From positions 73,887,018 to 73,951,017 of the forward strand of contig CM067366.1 of NCBI GenBank assembly GCA_034401795.1: a stretch of 64,000 nucleotides of DNA, given 5' to 3'. The notes under the pieces are model-generated. The model did no database searches, was not told where the DNA came from, and was given only the letters and a program-made list of their open reading frames with translations. Both the position numbers and the translations under genes were made by a program. This document shows positions 26,201 through 31,140 of the stretch, one piece after another. The number at the start of each line of letters is the position of its first letter. Within the stretch, counting starts at the first letter, position 1. This DNA is from Chaetoderma sp. LZ-2023a. Taxonomy: Eukaryota; Mollusca; Caudofoveata; Chaetodermatida; Chaetodermatidae.

Positions 26201-29200
26201 AGAAGCAACAGTTAAAATTAATTTCAAAATATTCAACAAAAACCTCTCCTTAGCTCATATCGCTTTAATTGTAAGAATTAAATTAAGAATATTCAATAGG
26301 TCAGACATTTCTCCTTAATGAAGGAGTCCAGTTTCAGCTATGCCCTCCGCCCATCTCTAGCTCAGCTCCATGCACGCCTTACTCGTGTTGAGATTGATTG
26401 ATCCCTGAACTCCCTAAACCTCCATTTCCAGAAAACTATACAAATAAGCTGTTGAATACTTTGAAACTAATTTGACTGGGTGCTGTTCATGGAAATTGCA
26501 GCAACAGTGCCCAGTCAAATTAGTTTCAAAATATTCAACAGAATGTTTATTAAATAGTAGAGACATATGAGTCGTACAACTTGACGGACTATTAAGCATT
26601 AAAGACGGATTTAATCACGTCATTCATGACGTAATTGATTACGGCGACAGGCTACACGTGACATTGTTGATTATGACATCATACGATTGATAGACAATCT
26701 GGATTCATCCATTGTAAGGTCTGTGTTAGATGTGGTCTGCAGGGTAAACAGGGTTTTACAATGACCTGGTTTTGCCATAGATAACGTGGACATAGCATCC
26801 TTGACTTGCTCCTCATCCACGTCCACCGCCTCCATAATGTCAGAGTAATCAATGGCTGTGTCCAATTTTCTACTAAAATCTGAAATATTAAAAACAATAA
26901 ATACATGTAGCAATAAGTGGGCCAAAAACCAAATATCTACAAGCGATTTAGGCCGCCATCTCCTCTCACCTGTATGTTTATGTTATCTGTGACAGGACCT
27001 TCAGGATTGCACCAAGTTTTATAGAAGTCAATGTAACAGTTTTTTTAACATGACCTGGAAACTTAGTCAAGTAATCAAGTTAAATTAGGTGTCAGTGATG
27101 AAGGGAACTACCAGCCCATCTACATTCTCTAATGCTACCCGAGTTACTATTAATTATATGACAAATTCTTCTTAGTGCCAAATTAGTTTAAAAACTAACT
27201 AGATGTTATACATTAAATGATTCCTCTGCAGCGACAGTCATGTTAGTGGCATGATGTACATATTCCCACTGATTTGCATAAATATATCGATTTATGCACT
27301 GACGAAAGAGAATAATGATTATGAATAAAATCTATAATGAAAAAGAGTGAATTTTCATCAAGATACTCCCAGCAAAAGTAGTCATCGAACAACAACCCAA
27401 AATTTGCACGGCCGGACACACGGTCAGAAAGACAGATGCACGGATGGACTGACTGACACACAAAAGATCATGCCTTTCTCTACTACCCTAGGCAACGTTC
27501 CCATGAAGTAAATTTATCAAACGAAAATGCTAAATTTGCATGGACGGACAGACACATGGTCAGAAAGATGAATGGATGGATGGAGACTCACAAAATAATG
27601 TGTATGTCCCTACTACACCAGCCAAATTTCCCATGAAGTTTCGTCACAATACTTCAAGCAAACGTAACGTTATGTAACAAAAACACAAAATTTGCATGGA
27701 CGGATGGATACAAACGCAGAAAAACAGATGGATGGATGGACGGACAGATTGACTAACCCTCAAAATAATGTAGTTCCCTACTACGATAGCCGATCATCCC
27801 ATGAAGTTTCGTCACAATACTCCCCCAAAAATAGTTATCAAACAAAAACCTGTGTGACAGACGCATGGACGGACGGAAGCAAAAACAAAATCGCGTACTT
27901 TTGCGAAAAGCAGGGGGGGATAACAAGGTCATGTGAAGGTTATTACTTAATAATTAAATAATTCATATTTTAGCACAAAGGTGAGCTTATAATCAGGAAC
28001 AGAAACAAGACATAGAGACTGCTTAACCCAGTCTCTATGTCTTGTTAACCACTCTGATATCAAAATTTTTAATTTTCAAATTAAATTAAAAGATGATCTA
28101 ATGTTCATTTTTCAATAAATTTGGTGGCAAGTGTTGCTGTCTCAGACAGCAGCATCGTCCACCAAAATTGTTGAAATCTACACACCACTTTGTTTGTTAT
28201 TGACACAATCAAAGACAGAATATTGACATCAGAGTGCTACAGGTTAATTAACCCTTTAATGGTCAAATTTGGTCAAGAAAATTTAAATATCTGCCTACTG
28301 AATGTCCATTTACCGCCTAGAACAAATTTTTTTTAAATTTATCACTAGAATAACGGTTAAAAATTGAATTATCTTTGCCTGTAAATGGACATTCCACAAG
28401 ACCACAGAAGCCATTTTTGTCCGGTATGACCATTAAAGGGTTAAGAACGTTTGCCAATATAACACAAAGTTACAAACCATCAGTTGATCCACTATCAGAA
28501 TCAGCATCATCATCATCGTAGTCATCATCATCGTCATCCTTAGTAATCTCCCGAACCATACACTCTAATTCACTCAGCTCACTTAGACCTTTCAAATGGC
28601 GCTTTGACTCCTGCCAAGAATTCAAATACATATCAATCAACTCACTACATATACATGTCATCGCTTAATACAGATCAGTTGCTAAAGGAGTGGATGAATC
28701 CAGTTTTAACTATGCCCCACCTAGCTAAGTTCCACCCAATTGCTTTGTTCATGTTGGGACTGATCGAAGCCTAGACTCGGTGAATTTTAATTTCCAGAAA
28801 ACTATACAGCTAAGCTGTTGAATAGCGCCCAGTTAAATTAGTTTCAAAATACATGTATTCAACAGAATGGTTGTTAAATCGTCATACAATCTGTACAACT
28901 TGACAGACTACTAAGCATTTATGACAGACTTAGATGCGTCATTCATGGCGTAATTGATTGTGATGTCATAAATTTGACCGACAGATTTGACTCCCCTATC
29001 AGGCCAATAGATACAGAGGGTTCTCCTCATCTAGTCTATATTTCTATGGATGAATGCATGGCTCATACTTATTTAATAATACAAAATTCAATGACATTAC
29101 CATGACCAACATAACAACATTTCATAACCACGAGAACATAGGCCAAAGAGCCTGTATCGCTCACCTTCAACATAGGAATTTCAACTATCTTAAGGTAATC

Positions 29201-29923
29201 TCTTATAAGTAGAACACTAAGATTTGGCTAGAACTGTAATAAGAACAAGGTGTCAAACCAAATTTGGTTAAAATAAGTCCAGTGGTTCTTGAGAAGACAT
29301 TTGAAATTTTCTAAGGCCTTAGTATGGAAGCTTTCAAATTGGCAGGAAAATGATCCGATATGGCTGCCAAACTGTTTATCTGACAGTTTCAAAAGTGGAA
29401 AACAAACTTGGTTCAGCTACTGTTCTAGATCTATGATCTTTCATGAGTGTTGAATCGATTTCTAAAGATGTTTTAAAAAATCGGCCAAAATCCAAGATGG
29501 TCACTGACCAATTTGGCCGATCTGCTTTGTTTGAACAAACTTGGATCTCTTTGTCCTAAGGATGACTCCTGCCAAATAAAACGGGCCCAGTACATGTAGT
29601 TCTCAAGAAGAAAATACACTGATAACCTTCAGCGAAATGTTTTCAAAATATTCAGCAGGTCCAGACTCAAAAGCCAATGGAAATTTAGTAAGCAGAAATT
29701 CAGCAGGCAGTTAGATGACCTTGAACCTTGACTCTTGTGATCTACAGCTATTATACTCATACCTCATCTAGGAAATCTTCATCCAGTTCACCATTTTCAT
29801 CAATGTTCCCAAACAAGAACCCTGTCAGTGAGACTGACGGGTCAGCTTCTGCGTCATGTTCGTCTTCACTGTCCATGGTCAGGACTGGAAGGTAGGTCAA
29901 GCGAGTAGGCTACATCATCACAC
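2000..29923 (-). CDS. TAF1: TAF1 (TFIID subunit 1), 5' part of the gene, nine coding exons
   Basis: TAF1 is the scaffold subunit of TFIID, the nuclear complex that recognises core promoters for RNA polymerase II. Nine exons (listed separately) join in phase to encode about 423 residues: an N-terminal TAND-like segment (TGFLFGNID, then ESKRHLKGL), an acidic stretch, EDDYDA...RLMPPP, KLFPEFRSGQ-VLRFSRLF, a basic HVWKRKKK segment, WRYGPA..WYDMLGV, FDYGFKL and QWEDDIIW followed by AGWIPSS. The order and spacing match the N-terminal third of animal TAF1, which is about 1,900 residues in human. The remaining exons (DUF3591 core, zinc knuckle, bromodomains) must lie left of the window. Introns are 1.5 to 9.7 kb and full of repeats. 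Identity rests on remembered family motifs; exon phases are read directly from the sequence. Confidence 0.93.
2220..2985. other. TAF1 intron 8, left part
   Basis: Unique-looking sequence with a CCATA microsatellite at about 2812-2832 and a half hairpin at 2848-2875. On the minus strand two short open stretches (2414-2602, and a second in another frame at about 2240-2385) look protein-like but match nothing I recognise. They may be remnants of an old transposon. Confidence 0.4.
2986..3720 (+). repeat. Element opening AACAAGAGTGCC with four divergent tandem units
   Basis: It starts AACAAGAGTGCCACCTAGCG and ends in a GACAGACAGATGGACAGACA tail. Between these, four diverged units of about 150-160 bp each contain TTTTCAGGGGGGATAACTCT, then ATCATGACACATCGTCTC-like and GAGATATGGCCCGGACA-like segments. 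The start and tail resemble those of the 21178-22677 element, so this is probably a related class of non-coding transposon. Confidence 0.55.
3889..4088. repeat. DIRS left inverted terminal repeat with 3' extension
   Basis: 3930-4088 is the inverse of 10722-10888, diverging after GCACTTCCTCT. 3889-3929 (AAATGAAATCAAGGATTTC..., then CACGAGAGAGTTG) is the non-repeated extension, complemented only in the internal region at 4172-4224. The minus strand carries AGGGAGGTAAGTATC, a near-perfect 5' splice-site consensus pointing out of the element. Confidence 0.9.
4172..4270. repeat. DIRS internal complementary region
   Basis: 4172-4224 (TAGGGAGGTAAGTATCAACT ... CCTTGATTTCGTTT) is complementary to the left terminus 3889-3945. 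4225-4270 (ATTTCACATCAAGAGTATAC ... TTTTGATATTG) is complementary to the right terminus 10853-10898. The abutting halves give the sequence of a circle junction, as in DIRS-1, where this region templates completion of the ends. Confidence 0.9.
4271..4767. other. DIRS 3' non-coding region
   Basis: Between the recombinase stop and the internal complementary region. A C-run lies near 4416. No coding similarity. Confidence 0.5.
4768..5830 (-). CDS. DIRS tyrosine recombinase
   Basis: Tyrosine recombinase that inserts the circular cDNA intermediate. The frame is open from 7665, but its first two-thirds is only the unused frame across RT. Recognisable sequence starts around 5800-5727 (EQAAMFMAKARRGSTSRAYN), with a SAM-like core-binding part (FAEWCSKRCID, LKPNSIAGYKSALMSV) and a catalytic part with Arg in AASARRRSEIHAL, HxxR in AHSVRGVV and the nucleophilic Tyr in FTDHYLRD, 16 residues from the C-terminus. 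R-H-R-Y are all present. About 320-350 residues. It starts inside the RT gene's 3' end in a different frame; the ATG at 5727 is one possible start. Confidence 0.92.
5607..7613 (-). CDS. DIRS reverse transcriptase / RNase H / methyltransferase-like protein
   Basis: The open frame extends from 8063 to 5607 and overlaps Gag. I place the start at the ATG at 7613 (125 nt past the Gag stop), because the first similarity (HMQEWERLTQDRL) begins there. RT: SIDLKDAYFHIPI (first catalytic Asp), LPFGISTAPRVF, and the YIDD active site. RNase H: VYTDAS, then INLLELRA (Glu), IRSDNST (Asp) and LLADSLSR (Asp), so all four acidic positions are present. A C-terminal segment with IDLFATKKNAK, DALAISWG, YAFPP and VLLIAPDWPSRSWY resembles the phage-type adenine methyltransferase domain known in DIRS elements; the usual catalytic N/DPPY is replaced by AFPP, so activity is doubtful. 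Its 3' end overlaps the recombinase gene in another frame. Confidence 0.92.
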   Translation of the reverse strand: MQEWERLTQDRLVLRWLSVGYHPDWMTGPPSRLSLVPIWTPNPRDPDQRLCIEEEINSLIQKGAIQPAQRCPGFYSTLFLVTKNTGGWRPILNLKPLNKFIETPSFKMETVRSVLAGLERGMWTASIDLKDAYFHIPIHRSFRRFLRFAFQGRQWEFRVLPFGISTAPRVFTRVVLAITAYLRRKSIAVHTYIDDWLLKAHTRESLSASLEIVLKTLTDLGWMINFPKSELTPSQKFVYLGMFFDLETGYVYPTQERVHKLISLIQSVCDSHHVLARVYLRMLGLMVSLEPVIPQAALRRRPIQLFLMTQWTQSTGSLDSNVSVLAPLIHHLQWWLDTENLLVGVMLTPPHPQVTVYTDASMEGWGACLEESTISGLWNLEQSKEHINLLELRAVVLGLEHFLQKVQGKIVLIRSDNSTVVTYINRQGGTKSPSLCMMTWRMLCWCLDHQITLKAVHIPGRLNLLADSLSRRMNVLPTEWQLNQCVADRLFDHRGKPNIDLFATKKNAKMTTYVSPIPDPSAFATDALAISWGRMYAYAFPPAILIPKILQKIRQEECQVLLIAPDWPSRSWYTDLLDLLVCNPVPLPLMDDIIFQGKALHNNPSMFRLTAWMLSRNLELRRAFLSKQPCLWPKPGGGQPPEHIIIKSTDLQNGAQKDVLIQWIHLFR
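7738..9797 (-). CDS. DIRS Gag-like protein, interrupted by one in-frame TGA
   Basis: Probable structural (Gag) protein of the DIRS element. The frame runs 9765-8719 (348 codons), meets a TGA at 8719-8721, and continues in the same frame to 7738 (about 320 more residues), so the full product would be about 675 residues. Near the N-terminus are paired cysteines (CASC upstream of 9765, then CFQC, CSPC and CEIC) that suggest a zinc-binding domain, then a Lys-rich helix (EEEKKKKLKKEVVSKKGKRK). The C-terminus is Arg/Gly/Pro-rich (RGARGAGRGARGSGRG), fitting RNA binding. No ATG precedes the cysteine region; the first in-frame ATG is about 33 codons in. A CTTTTTCAG acceptor-like site at about 9796 hints at a spliced start. 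The TGA may be a disabling mutation or a recoding/two-protein arrangement. Confidence 0.72.
9798..10721. other. DIRS 5' leader
   Basis: Non-coding leader between the right terminal repeat and Gag. No gene. It could hold an intron ending at about 9796. Confidence 0.45.
10722..10898. repeat. DIRS right inverted terminal repeat (element 5' end)
   Basis: Inverse of the left repeat, ending GGAGGTAAGTATACTCTTGA then TGTGAAAT at 10898. On the plus strand GGGAGGTAAGTAT is again an outward-facing splice-donor consensus. Confidence 0.9.
11207..11281. repeat. Hairpin element of the TGTTGAATATTTT family, copy 3
   Basis: CTGTTGACTAAAACGAAATT ... AATTAATTTCAAAATATTCA with AACAG at the end. The left arm is diverged. 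Confidence 0.6.
11423..11660. mobile_element. TTAA-type hairpin MITE, copy A
   Basis: Near-complete palindrome. Arms run from TTAACCCTC through CATTTGCAGATCAAGAGAA and TTTTGAAAATTTACAACTGG to the centre GGAATGACTGGCTCGATAAC and back, ending GGGTTAAAGGGTTAA. TTAA borders and CCCTTTAA-like termini point to a piggyBac-type non-autonomous element. Confidence 0.75.
11661..11899. mobile_element. TTAA-type hairpin MITE, copy B
   Basis: Directly abuts copy A, sharing the TTAATTAA junction, with the same centre (GAATGACTGGCTTGATAACC) and right end TTAAAGGGTTAA. It stops 30 bp from the donor of TAF1 exon 8. Confidence 0.75.
11930..12106 (-). CDS. TAF1: TAF1 coding exon 8
   Basis: 177 bp from a CTCTGTGCAG acceptor to an AAT/GTAATG donor. 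It encodes VMMVCPVRSKQSDGG, then AAWRYGPAQYWYDMLGVSEN and GFDYGFKLKN. WRYGPA..WYDMLGV and GFDYGFKL are hallmark TAF1 sequences. Phase is 0 at both ends. The 5' 46 bp of the exon plus the adjoining intron form the first unit of the 104-bp satellite. Two hairpin elements begin 31 bp past the donor. The donor is not a strong consensus; it was chosen because it precedes the in-frame stop and keeps phase. Confidence 0.92.
12062..13932. repeat. 104-bp satellite, about 18 units, derived from the TAF1 intron 7/exon 8 border
   Basis: The anchor CAGATTGCTTAGACCTCAC recurs at 12070, 12174, 12278, 12382, 12486, 12590 and so on to 13840, a strict 104-bp period with a 2-bp slip. The unit at 12070 is in the real exon 8; the rest are intronic. 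First and last units keep CACCTGCACA (the true acceptor), whereas internal units read CACCTATATATAGCAC. On the gene strand each internal unit therefore carries TATATATAG/GTGACAATG, a decoy acceptor followed by a decayed copy of the exon start. Confidence 0.93.
13933..14640. other. TAF1 intron 7, unique part
   Basis: No gene recognised. Open frames on both strands are short and without motifs. Confidence 0.45.
14640..14775. repeat. Partial copy of the CRE-rich repeat
   Basis: Shares CAGCCTACATGTGACATAAT and TTGATTATGATGTCATA with the right part of the 26318-26700 and 28685-28985 copies. It ends about 50 bp from TAF1 exon 7. Confidence 0.5.
14827..14939 (-). CDS. TAF1: TAF1 coding exon 7
   Basis: 113 bp from an AATGCTAG acceptor to a GAG/GTCAGT donor. 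It encodes DVPVTETEDMGYETDTEVEI and then NLGRPARPDECIMDDE. Conservation is low except at the end, where PARPDECIMDDE corresponds to PPPPPEQCLSDDE of vertebrate TAF1, just before the MMxPV motif of the next exon. It completes the split codon from exon 6 and ends in phase 0, which supports assignment despite the weak similarity. Confidence 0.82.
15005..15395 (+). pseudogene. 3' fragment of a non-LTR retrotransposon (L2/CR1-like)
   Basis: Encodes the C-terminal end of a LINE polyprotein: LHWLPIRKRIEFKILLLTWK, LNNNAPDYLQELL, GDRAFSVVAPRLWNQLPVHI and KLKTHLF. A short 3' UTR (TGGCGCTTTACAAATGCTGT) and an ATT-repeat tail follow. This is the common result of 5'-truncated insertion. It lies antisense in TAF1 intron 6. 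Confidence 0.85.
15510..15739. mobile_element. TTAA-type hairpin MITE, copy C (intact)
   Basis: TTAA at 15506-15509 and 15740-15743 flank CCCTTTAACCCTCGAATTTG ... GGTTAAAGGG, with the long palindrome centred on GGCTCGGTTATCGAGCC. The clearest complete copy: 230 bp. Confidence 0.85.
16097..16190. repeat. Hairpin element of the TGTTGAATATTTT family, copy 4
   Basis: CTGTTGAACAGTTTGGAATT ... GGAAGCTGTTGCCGCCTAAC ... AATTCCAAAATAGTCAACAG. Confidence 0.7.
16478..17435. mobile_element. hAT-like non-autonomous element, about 0.96 kb
   Basis: Left end ATGGCTTGCACAATTATTCG; right end, read inverted, TAGGCTTGCGTGATTGTGC. Flanking octamers CTCACACC and CTCACCTC agree at 6 of 8 positions, suggesting an aged 8-bp target duplication. 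Termini match the 459-bp element at 20675-21133, which has a perfect 8-bp duplication. No transposase. A degenerate tandem of ACTGCGCCACA lies at about 16965-17050. Confidence 0.65.
17562..17702. mobile_element. TTAA-type hairpin MITE, copy D (left end missing)
   Basis: GGAATTACTGGCTCAATAAC and its complement, then CCTGTAAATGGACATTCA and a terminal ACAGGGTTAA. Confidence 0.65.
17816..17903 (-). CDS. TAF1: TAF1 coding exon 6
   Basis: 88 bp from a TATTTAG acceptor to a TCG/GTAAGTC donor. It encodes VLRFSRLFKPAHPPHVWKRK and a Lys-rich tail (KKEKKADGV). It matches VLRFLRLFGPGKNVPSVWR..RKRKKK of vertebrate TAF1. The basic segment is a plausible nuclear-localisation or DNA-contact patch. It joins exon 5 in phase 0 and leaves one base for exon 7. 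Confidence 0.9.
18085..19862. repeat. G-rich minisatellite, about 54-bp unit, in TAF1 intron 5
   Basis: About 1.8 kb of GGGTGTGGGTGGT and GGTTGAGGATAAGGAGG motifs. In the better-ordered part (about 18825-19740), GATGTAAGGAGCGTGGGTGG repeats at about 54-bp spacing (for example near 18829, 18883, 18937). The left part is less regular. Plus strand G-rich, TAF1 transcript C-rich. Long Pro/His/Ser open frames on the minus strand are by-products of this repeat. Confidence 0.9.
19896..20035 (-). CDS. TAF1: TAF1 coding exon 5
   Basis: 140 bp from an ATTATAG acceptor to an excellent GGACAG/GTTAGT donor. It encodes SDSAAARSDDDDVTCEKLTT, then PLAAMLPAKL and VTKLFPEFRSGQ. It ends exactly where vertebrate TAF1 reads LFPEFRPGK. 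The donor lies about 35 bp from the edge of the G-rich minisatellite that fills intron 5. Confidence 0.92.
20153..20385. mobile_element. TTAA-type hairpin MITE, copy E (intact)
   Basis: TTAA at 20149-20152 and 20386-20389; CCCTTTAACCCTCAAATTTG to GTGACAAAGGG. 233 bp, upstream of TAF1 exon 5 in intron 4. Confidence 0.85.
20675..21133. mobile_element. hAT-like MITE with perfect 8-bp target duplication
   Basis: Inverted ends TAGGCTTGYGCGATTA, flanked by GTCTTGAG at 20667-20674 and 21134-21141. Inside is a further hairpin (about 20817-20952: GTCTATTTGCAGGGCAAGAG ... CTTGCCCTGCAAATGGAC) that resembles the core of the TTAA family. Confidence 0.85.
21178..22677 (+). mobile_element. Non-coding repeat opening AACAAGAGGCCCAAGG
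   Basis: 1.5 kb. It begins AACAAGAGGCCCAAGGGGCC then TGTGTCGCTCACCTG and ends in GACGACGGACAGTCGCCATG then ACATAAC. Inside, two or three diverged modules repeat TTCTCTTGAACAAACTTTAA, ATTTCGGCCCGATCCCTTCA, GCGGTTCTGG, and CCAAGATGGCCGCTG. No transposase. A truncated relative lies at 29137-29620. Confidence 0.7.
22770..23180. other. TAF1 intron 4, no feature recognised
   Basis: AT-rich, with a short TA run near 22838. No gene or obvious repeat. Confidence 0.4.
23220..24030 (+). pseudogene. Decayed non-LTR retrotransposon with internal deletion
   Basis: Successive frames resemble reverse transcriptase: LGRICADIVWAQRM, GIDIS.AFEAIR, ADTKLRVRDKSVKSVEFETS then IGSIQGDCLS. These are followed by the post-RT region LYNCNSWAAPKADLDKLDA and CHRKHLCTITG, then RRGRQWINLLRTLGDL and LAENKTQWSKAKDGL. 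Several frameshifts, stops and loss of the YxDD region show it is dead. It lies antisense to TAF1. Confidence 0.8.
24072..24912. repeat. 40-bp minisatellite, about 21 units
   Basis: The unit is TCAATGAATCATGACAGTAA then TTGTAAGAGAACACTCTGGG. One unit near 24550 lost 3 bp. Variants (TCGATG, CCGATG, TTACAG, GAGAG) cluster in blocks, consistent with local duplication. In TAF1 intron 4. Confidence 0.93.
24913..25491. other. TAF1 intron 4, unique part
   Basis: No gene or repeat recognised between the minisatellite and TAF1 exon 4. Confidence 0.45.
25492..25662 (-). CDS. TAF1: TAF1 coding exon 4
   Basis: 171 bp from a TTGTCTAG acceptor to a GTAAGC donor. It encodes VDDEDDYDATEENDNRLMPP followed by a Ser/Thr/Pro-rich linker (SSQPTEDGQSG, STQDTST). 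EDDYDA and RLMPPP match the EDDYDADCEDIDCKLMPPP stretch of vertebrate TAF1. Phase 1 at both ends agrees with its neighbours. Confidence 0.9.
25796..26017. mobile_element. TTAA-type hairpin MITE, copy G, with half of another copy before it
   Basis: ACTGGCTCAGGTATCGAGTC centre, arms GTCCATTTGCAGGCCAAGAA and complement; ends ACCATTTACTGGTC ... GACCATTAAATGATTAA. A half copy (GGTCTGCATATGGAAATTTC ... GACCATTAACC) directly precedes it at about 25720-25795. Confidence 0.7.
26318..26700. repeat. CRE-rich repeat, copy in TAF1 intron 3
   Basis: Contains CTCAGCTCCATGCACGCC, TTGAGATTGATTGATCCCTG, the central hairpin of the TGTTGAATATTTT family (26451-26541), then CACGTCATTCATGACGTAAT. A diverged relative of 46838-47190 and 48637-49035. 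Confidence 0.7.
26766..26879 (-). CDS. TAF1: TAF1 coding exon 3
   Basis: 114 bp from a TATTTCAG acceptor to a CCAG/GTCATT donor. It encodes DFSRKLDTAIDYSDIMEAVD and ends STLSMAKP. The AIDYSDI motif corresponds to AVDYSDI in vertebrate TAF1. It completes the split Asp codon from exon 2 and leaves one base for exon 4. The donor is weak apart from the invariant GT, so an alternative end a few codons downstream cannot be excluded, but only this end preserves phase. Confidence 0.88.
27240..27960. repeat. Diverged tandem units with GGACGGACAGA-type motifs
   Basis: About four diverged units of 140-170 bp share CCCATGAAGTTTCGTCACAA, AAAATTTGCATGGACGGA and CAGAAAGATGAATGGATGGA. No coding content. In TAF1 intron 2. 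Confidence 0.55.
28108..28190. repeat. Hairpin element, GGTGG variant
   Basis: TTTTTCAATAAATTTGGTGG ... GTTGCTGTCTCAGACAGCAG ... CCACCAAAATTGTTGAAA. A related sequence is near 1625-1715. Confidence 0.55.
28252..28440. mobile_element. TTAA-type hairpin MITE, copy H
   Basis: TTAA at 28248-28251 and 28441-28444; CCCTTTAATGGTCAAATTTG ... GACCATTAAAGGG. The centre is partly lost. It lies 33 bp past the donor of TAF1 exon 2. Confidence 0.8.
28478..28610 (-). CDS. TAF1: TAF1 coding exon 2
   Basis: 133 bp from a TTGGCAG acceptor to a GTTTGTA donor; starts in phase 0 and leaves one base. It encodes ESKRHLKGLSELSELECMV and then an acidic Asp run (KDDDDDDYDDDDADSD). The first half aligns with the CKKHLAGLGALG region of vertebrate TAF1; the Asp run is species-specific. 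A TTAA-flanked hairpin element lies 33 bp past the donor. Confidence 0.9.
28685..28985. repeat. CRE-rich repeat, copy in TAF1 intron 1
   Basis: Shares CCAGTTTTAACTATGCCCCA, GTTGGGACTGATCGA, a deleted central hairpin (28817-28866) and GCGTCATTCATGGCGTAATT with the other copies. Confidence 0.65.
29137..29620 (+). mobile_element. Truncated relative of the AACAAGAGGCCC repeat
   Basis: GAGCCTGTATCGCTCACCTT near the start; GTTCTTGAGAAGACATTTGA, TCCAAGATGGTCACTGACC and TTGGATCTCTTTGTCCTAAG match modules of 21178-22677. In TAF1 intron 1. Confidence 0.65.
29763..29923 (-). CDS. TAF1: TAF1 exon with start codon (coding 29763-29876)
   Basis: The ATG at 29876 opens MDSEDEHDAEADPS, then VSLTGFLFGNIDENGEL, ending FLDE before a GTATGAGT donor. 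This is the TAND1-like segment that in TAF1 docks on the DNA-binding face of TBP. The coding part is 114 bp (38 codons, phase 0 at the end). Upstream, a CTTTCAG acceptor at 29924-29930 indicates that 29877-29923 is 5' UTR joined to a further non-coding exon. The ATG is the first in frame after that acceptor. Confidence 0.92.
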
Positions 29924-30629
29924 CTGAAAGAACGACAAATCCTCATGACTACTATCAGGTTATTTTACAAATTCAAGGTTACTATGCATATTCAGTTGTG
30001 ACTCACAATCAGTTAGTCGTCAAATCTTTGACATTTCTGCGAAAGCCACCTACGTTGCAACGAGTACACATGTAGGCTTGAGCAATTATGTGATTGAATC
30101 ATGAATTTATATGATTAACAAGAGCTCTGCAAATGGTGCAAAATACCCAGCCATGATGACAAACCAATGAATGAGAGCTGGATCAGAAAATAGGGCTTAA
30201 CTTCCTCAGACCTAGACCAGTCATCCTATGCAGTGTCAAAGCGATCCGCTATATGGTCATGGAGTTATCATCCTGAAACCAATTTTCAAGATGGCCACCA
30301 GTGGCTAGCCACATTGCATGGAACTCAACTAATTTGGTATGTGAGTTACCAATATCTATGTGGAGGAGATGAGCACATTTACATTCGGCCCCGCCCCCAT
30401 GGGGGTGTAATGGCTCAAAAGGTCATGAACTTGATTGCAATGCAACTCCTCTGACACTGTTGGATGAAATACAACCAAATTTGGCATGTGAGTTACCCAT
30501 ATAGTTGCGGAGTGCAAAAGGACATTTACATTTGGCTCCACCACTGGGGGTGGGTTGCGGGGTGTGTCAAAAGTTCAAAGTGGTGAATGTGGGGATTTGC
30601 AATGACGCACCATCGACCGATCAATCTAG

Positions 30630-30662
<33 letters not shown>

Positions 30663-31024
30663 GGCTGTGTGTGGAGCGACGCAGTCTATTGTAATCTTAA
30701 GCCTGGGATTTTTGATTTTTTTAAAACTTACTCCTCCCAGGGTTTTGAGAGTAGAGCGTTAAAATTTTGCCAAAGGGTAGAATATAGTTCCAGCGGTTGG
30801 GCGTGTGCTTTTTTTGGCGAGGTGTATGCTAGTTTTTCATGGAGATCATCGAGGAATCTGTTTCTGTGGTCCGTTTTGTGTTACACGGTCTCACTGGTCC
30901 AAAAACGCTCCGCAACCATCTCGCCCTGTCTGCTCTGACTCAACCCACTCCTGTGATAGATATTTGGACAGACTGACGAGCCCGAGAGATAAATAATTGA
31001 ATATCTTATCCAACCAACAAACCT
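29924..31024. other. Probable TAF1 5' intron, no gene recognised
   Basis: Holds a partial hAT-like end at about 30073-30115 (GTAGGCTTGAGCAATTATGT), two related segments around 30320-30400 and 30470-30550 (TATGTGAGTTACC ... ACATTTACATTCGGC and GCATGTGAGTTACC ... ACATTTACATTTGGC), and an ATT microsatellite at 30632-30662. Open frames are not convincing. Confidence 0.4.
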
Positions 31025-31140
31025 GACGCGATCTAGATCCTTTTCTTTCCAGTTTAACTTAACCATCCCTGAGTTCGAATTTGCTCGGGCGAATTTGCGT
31101 GATTTTCGAGGCAAAAAGTTGTTTCCTACGTCATCACTGT
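31025..31140 (-). promoter_or_regulatory. Possible TAF1 promoter and non-coding first exon
   Basis: On the minus strand this non-repetitive stretch has a GATGACGTAGG element (CRE-like) near 31130, then a segment ending CGCGTCAG/GTTTGT at about 31024, a usable 5' splice site. The coding exon at 29763 needs an upstream UTR exon because an acceptor sits at 29924. Assignment rests on position and splice-site fit only. Confidence 0.3.
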
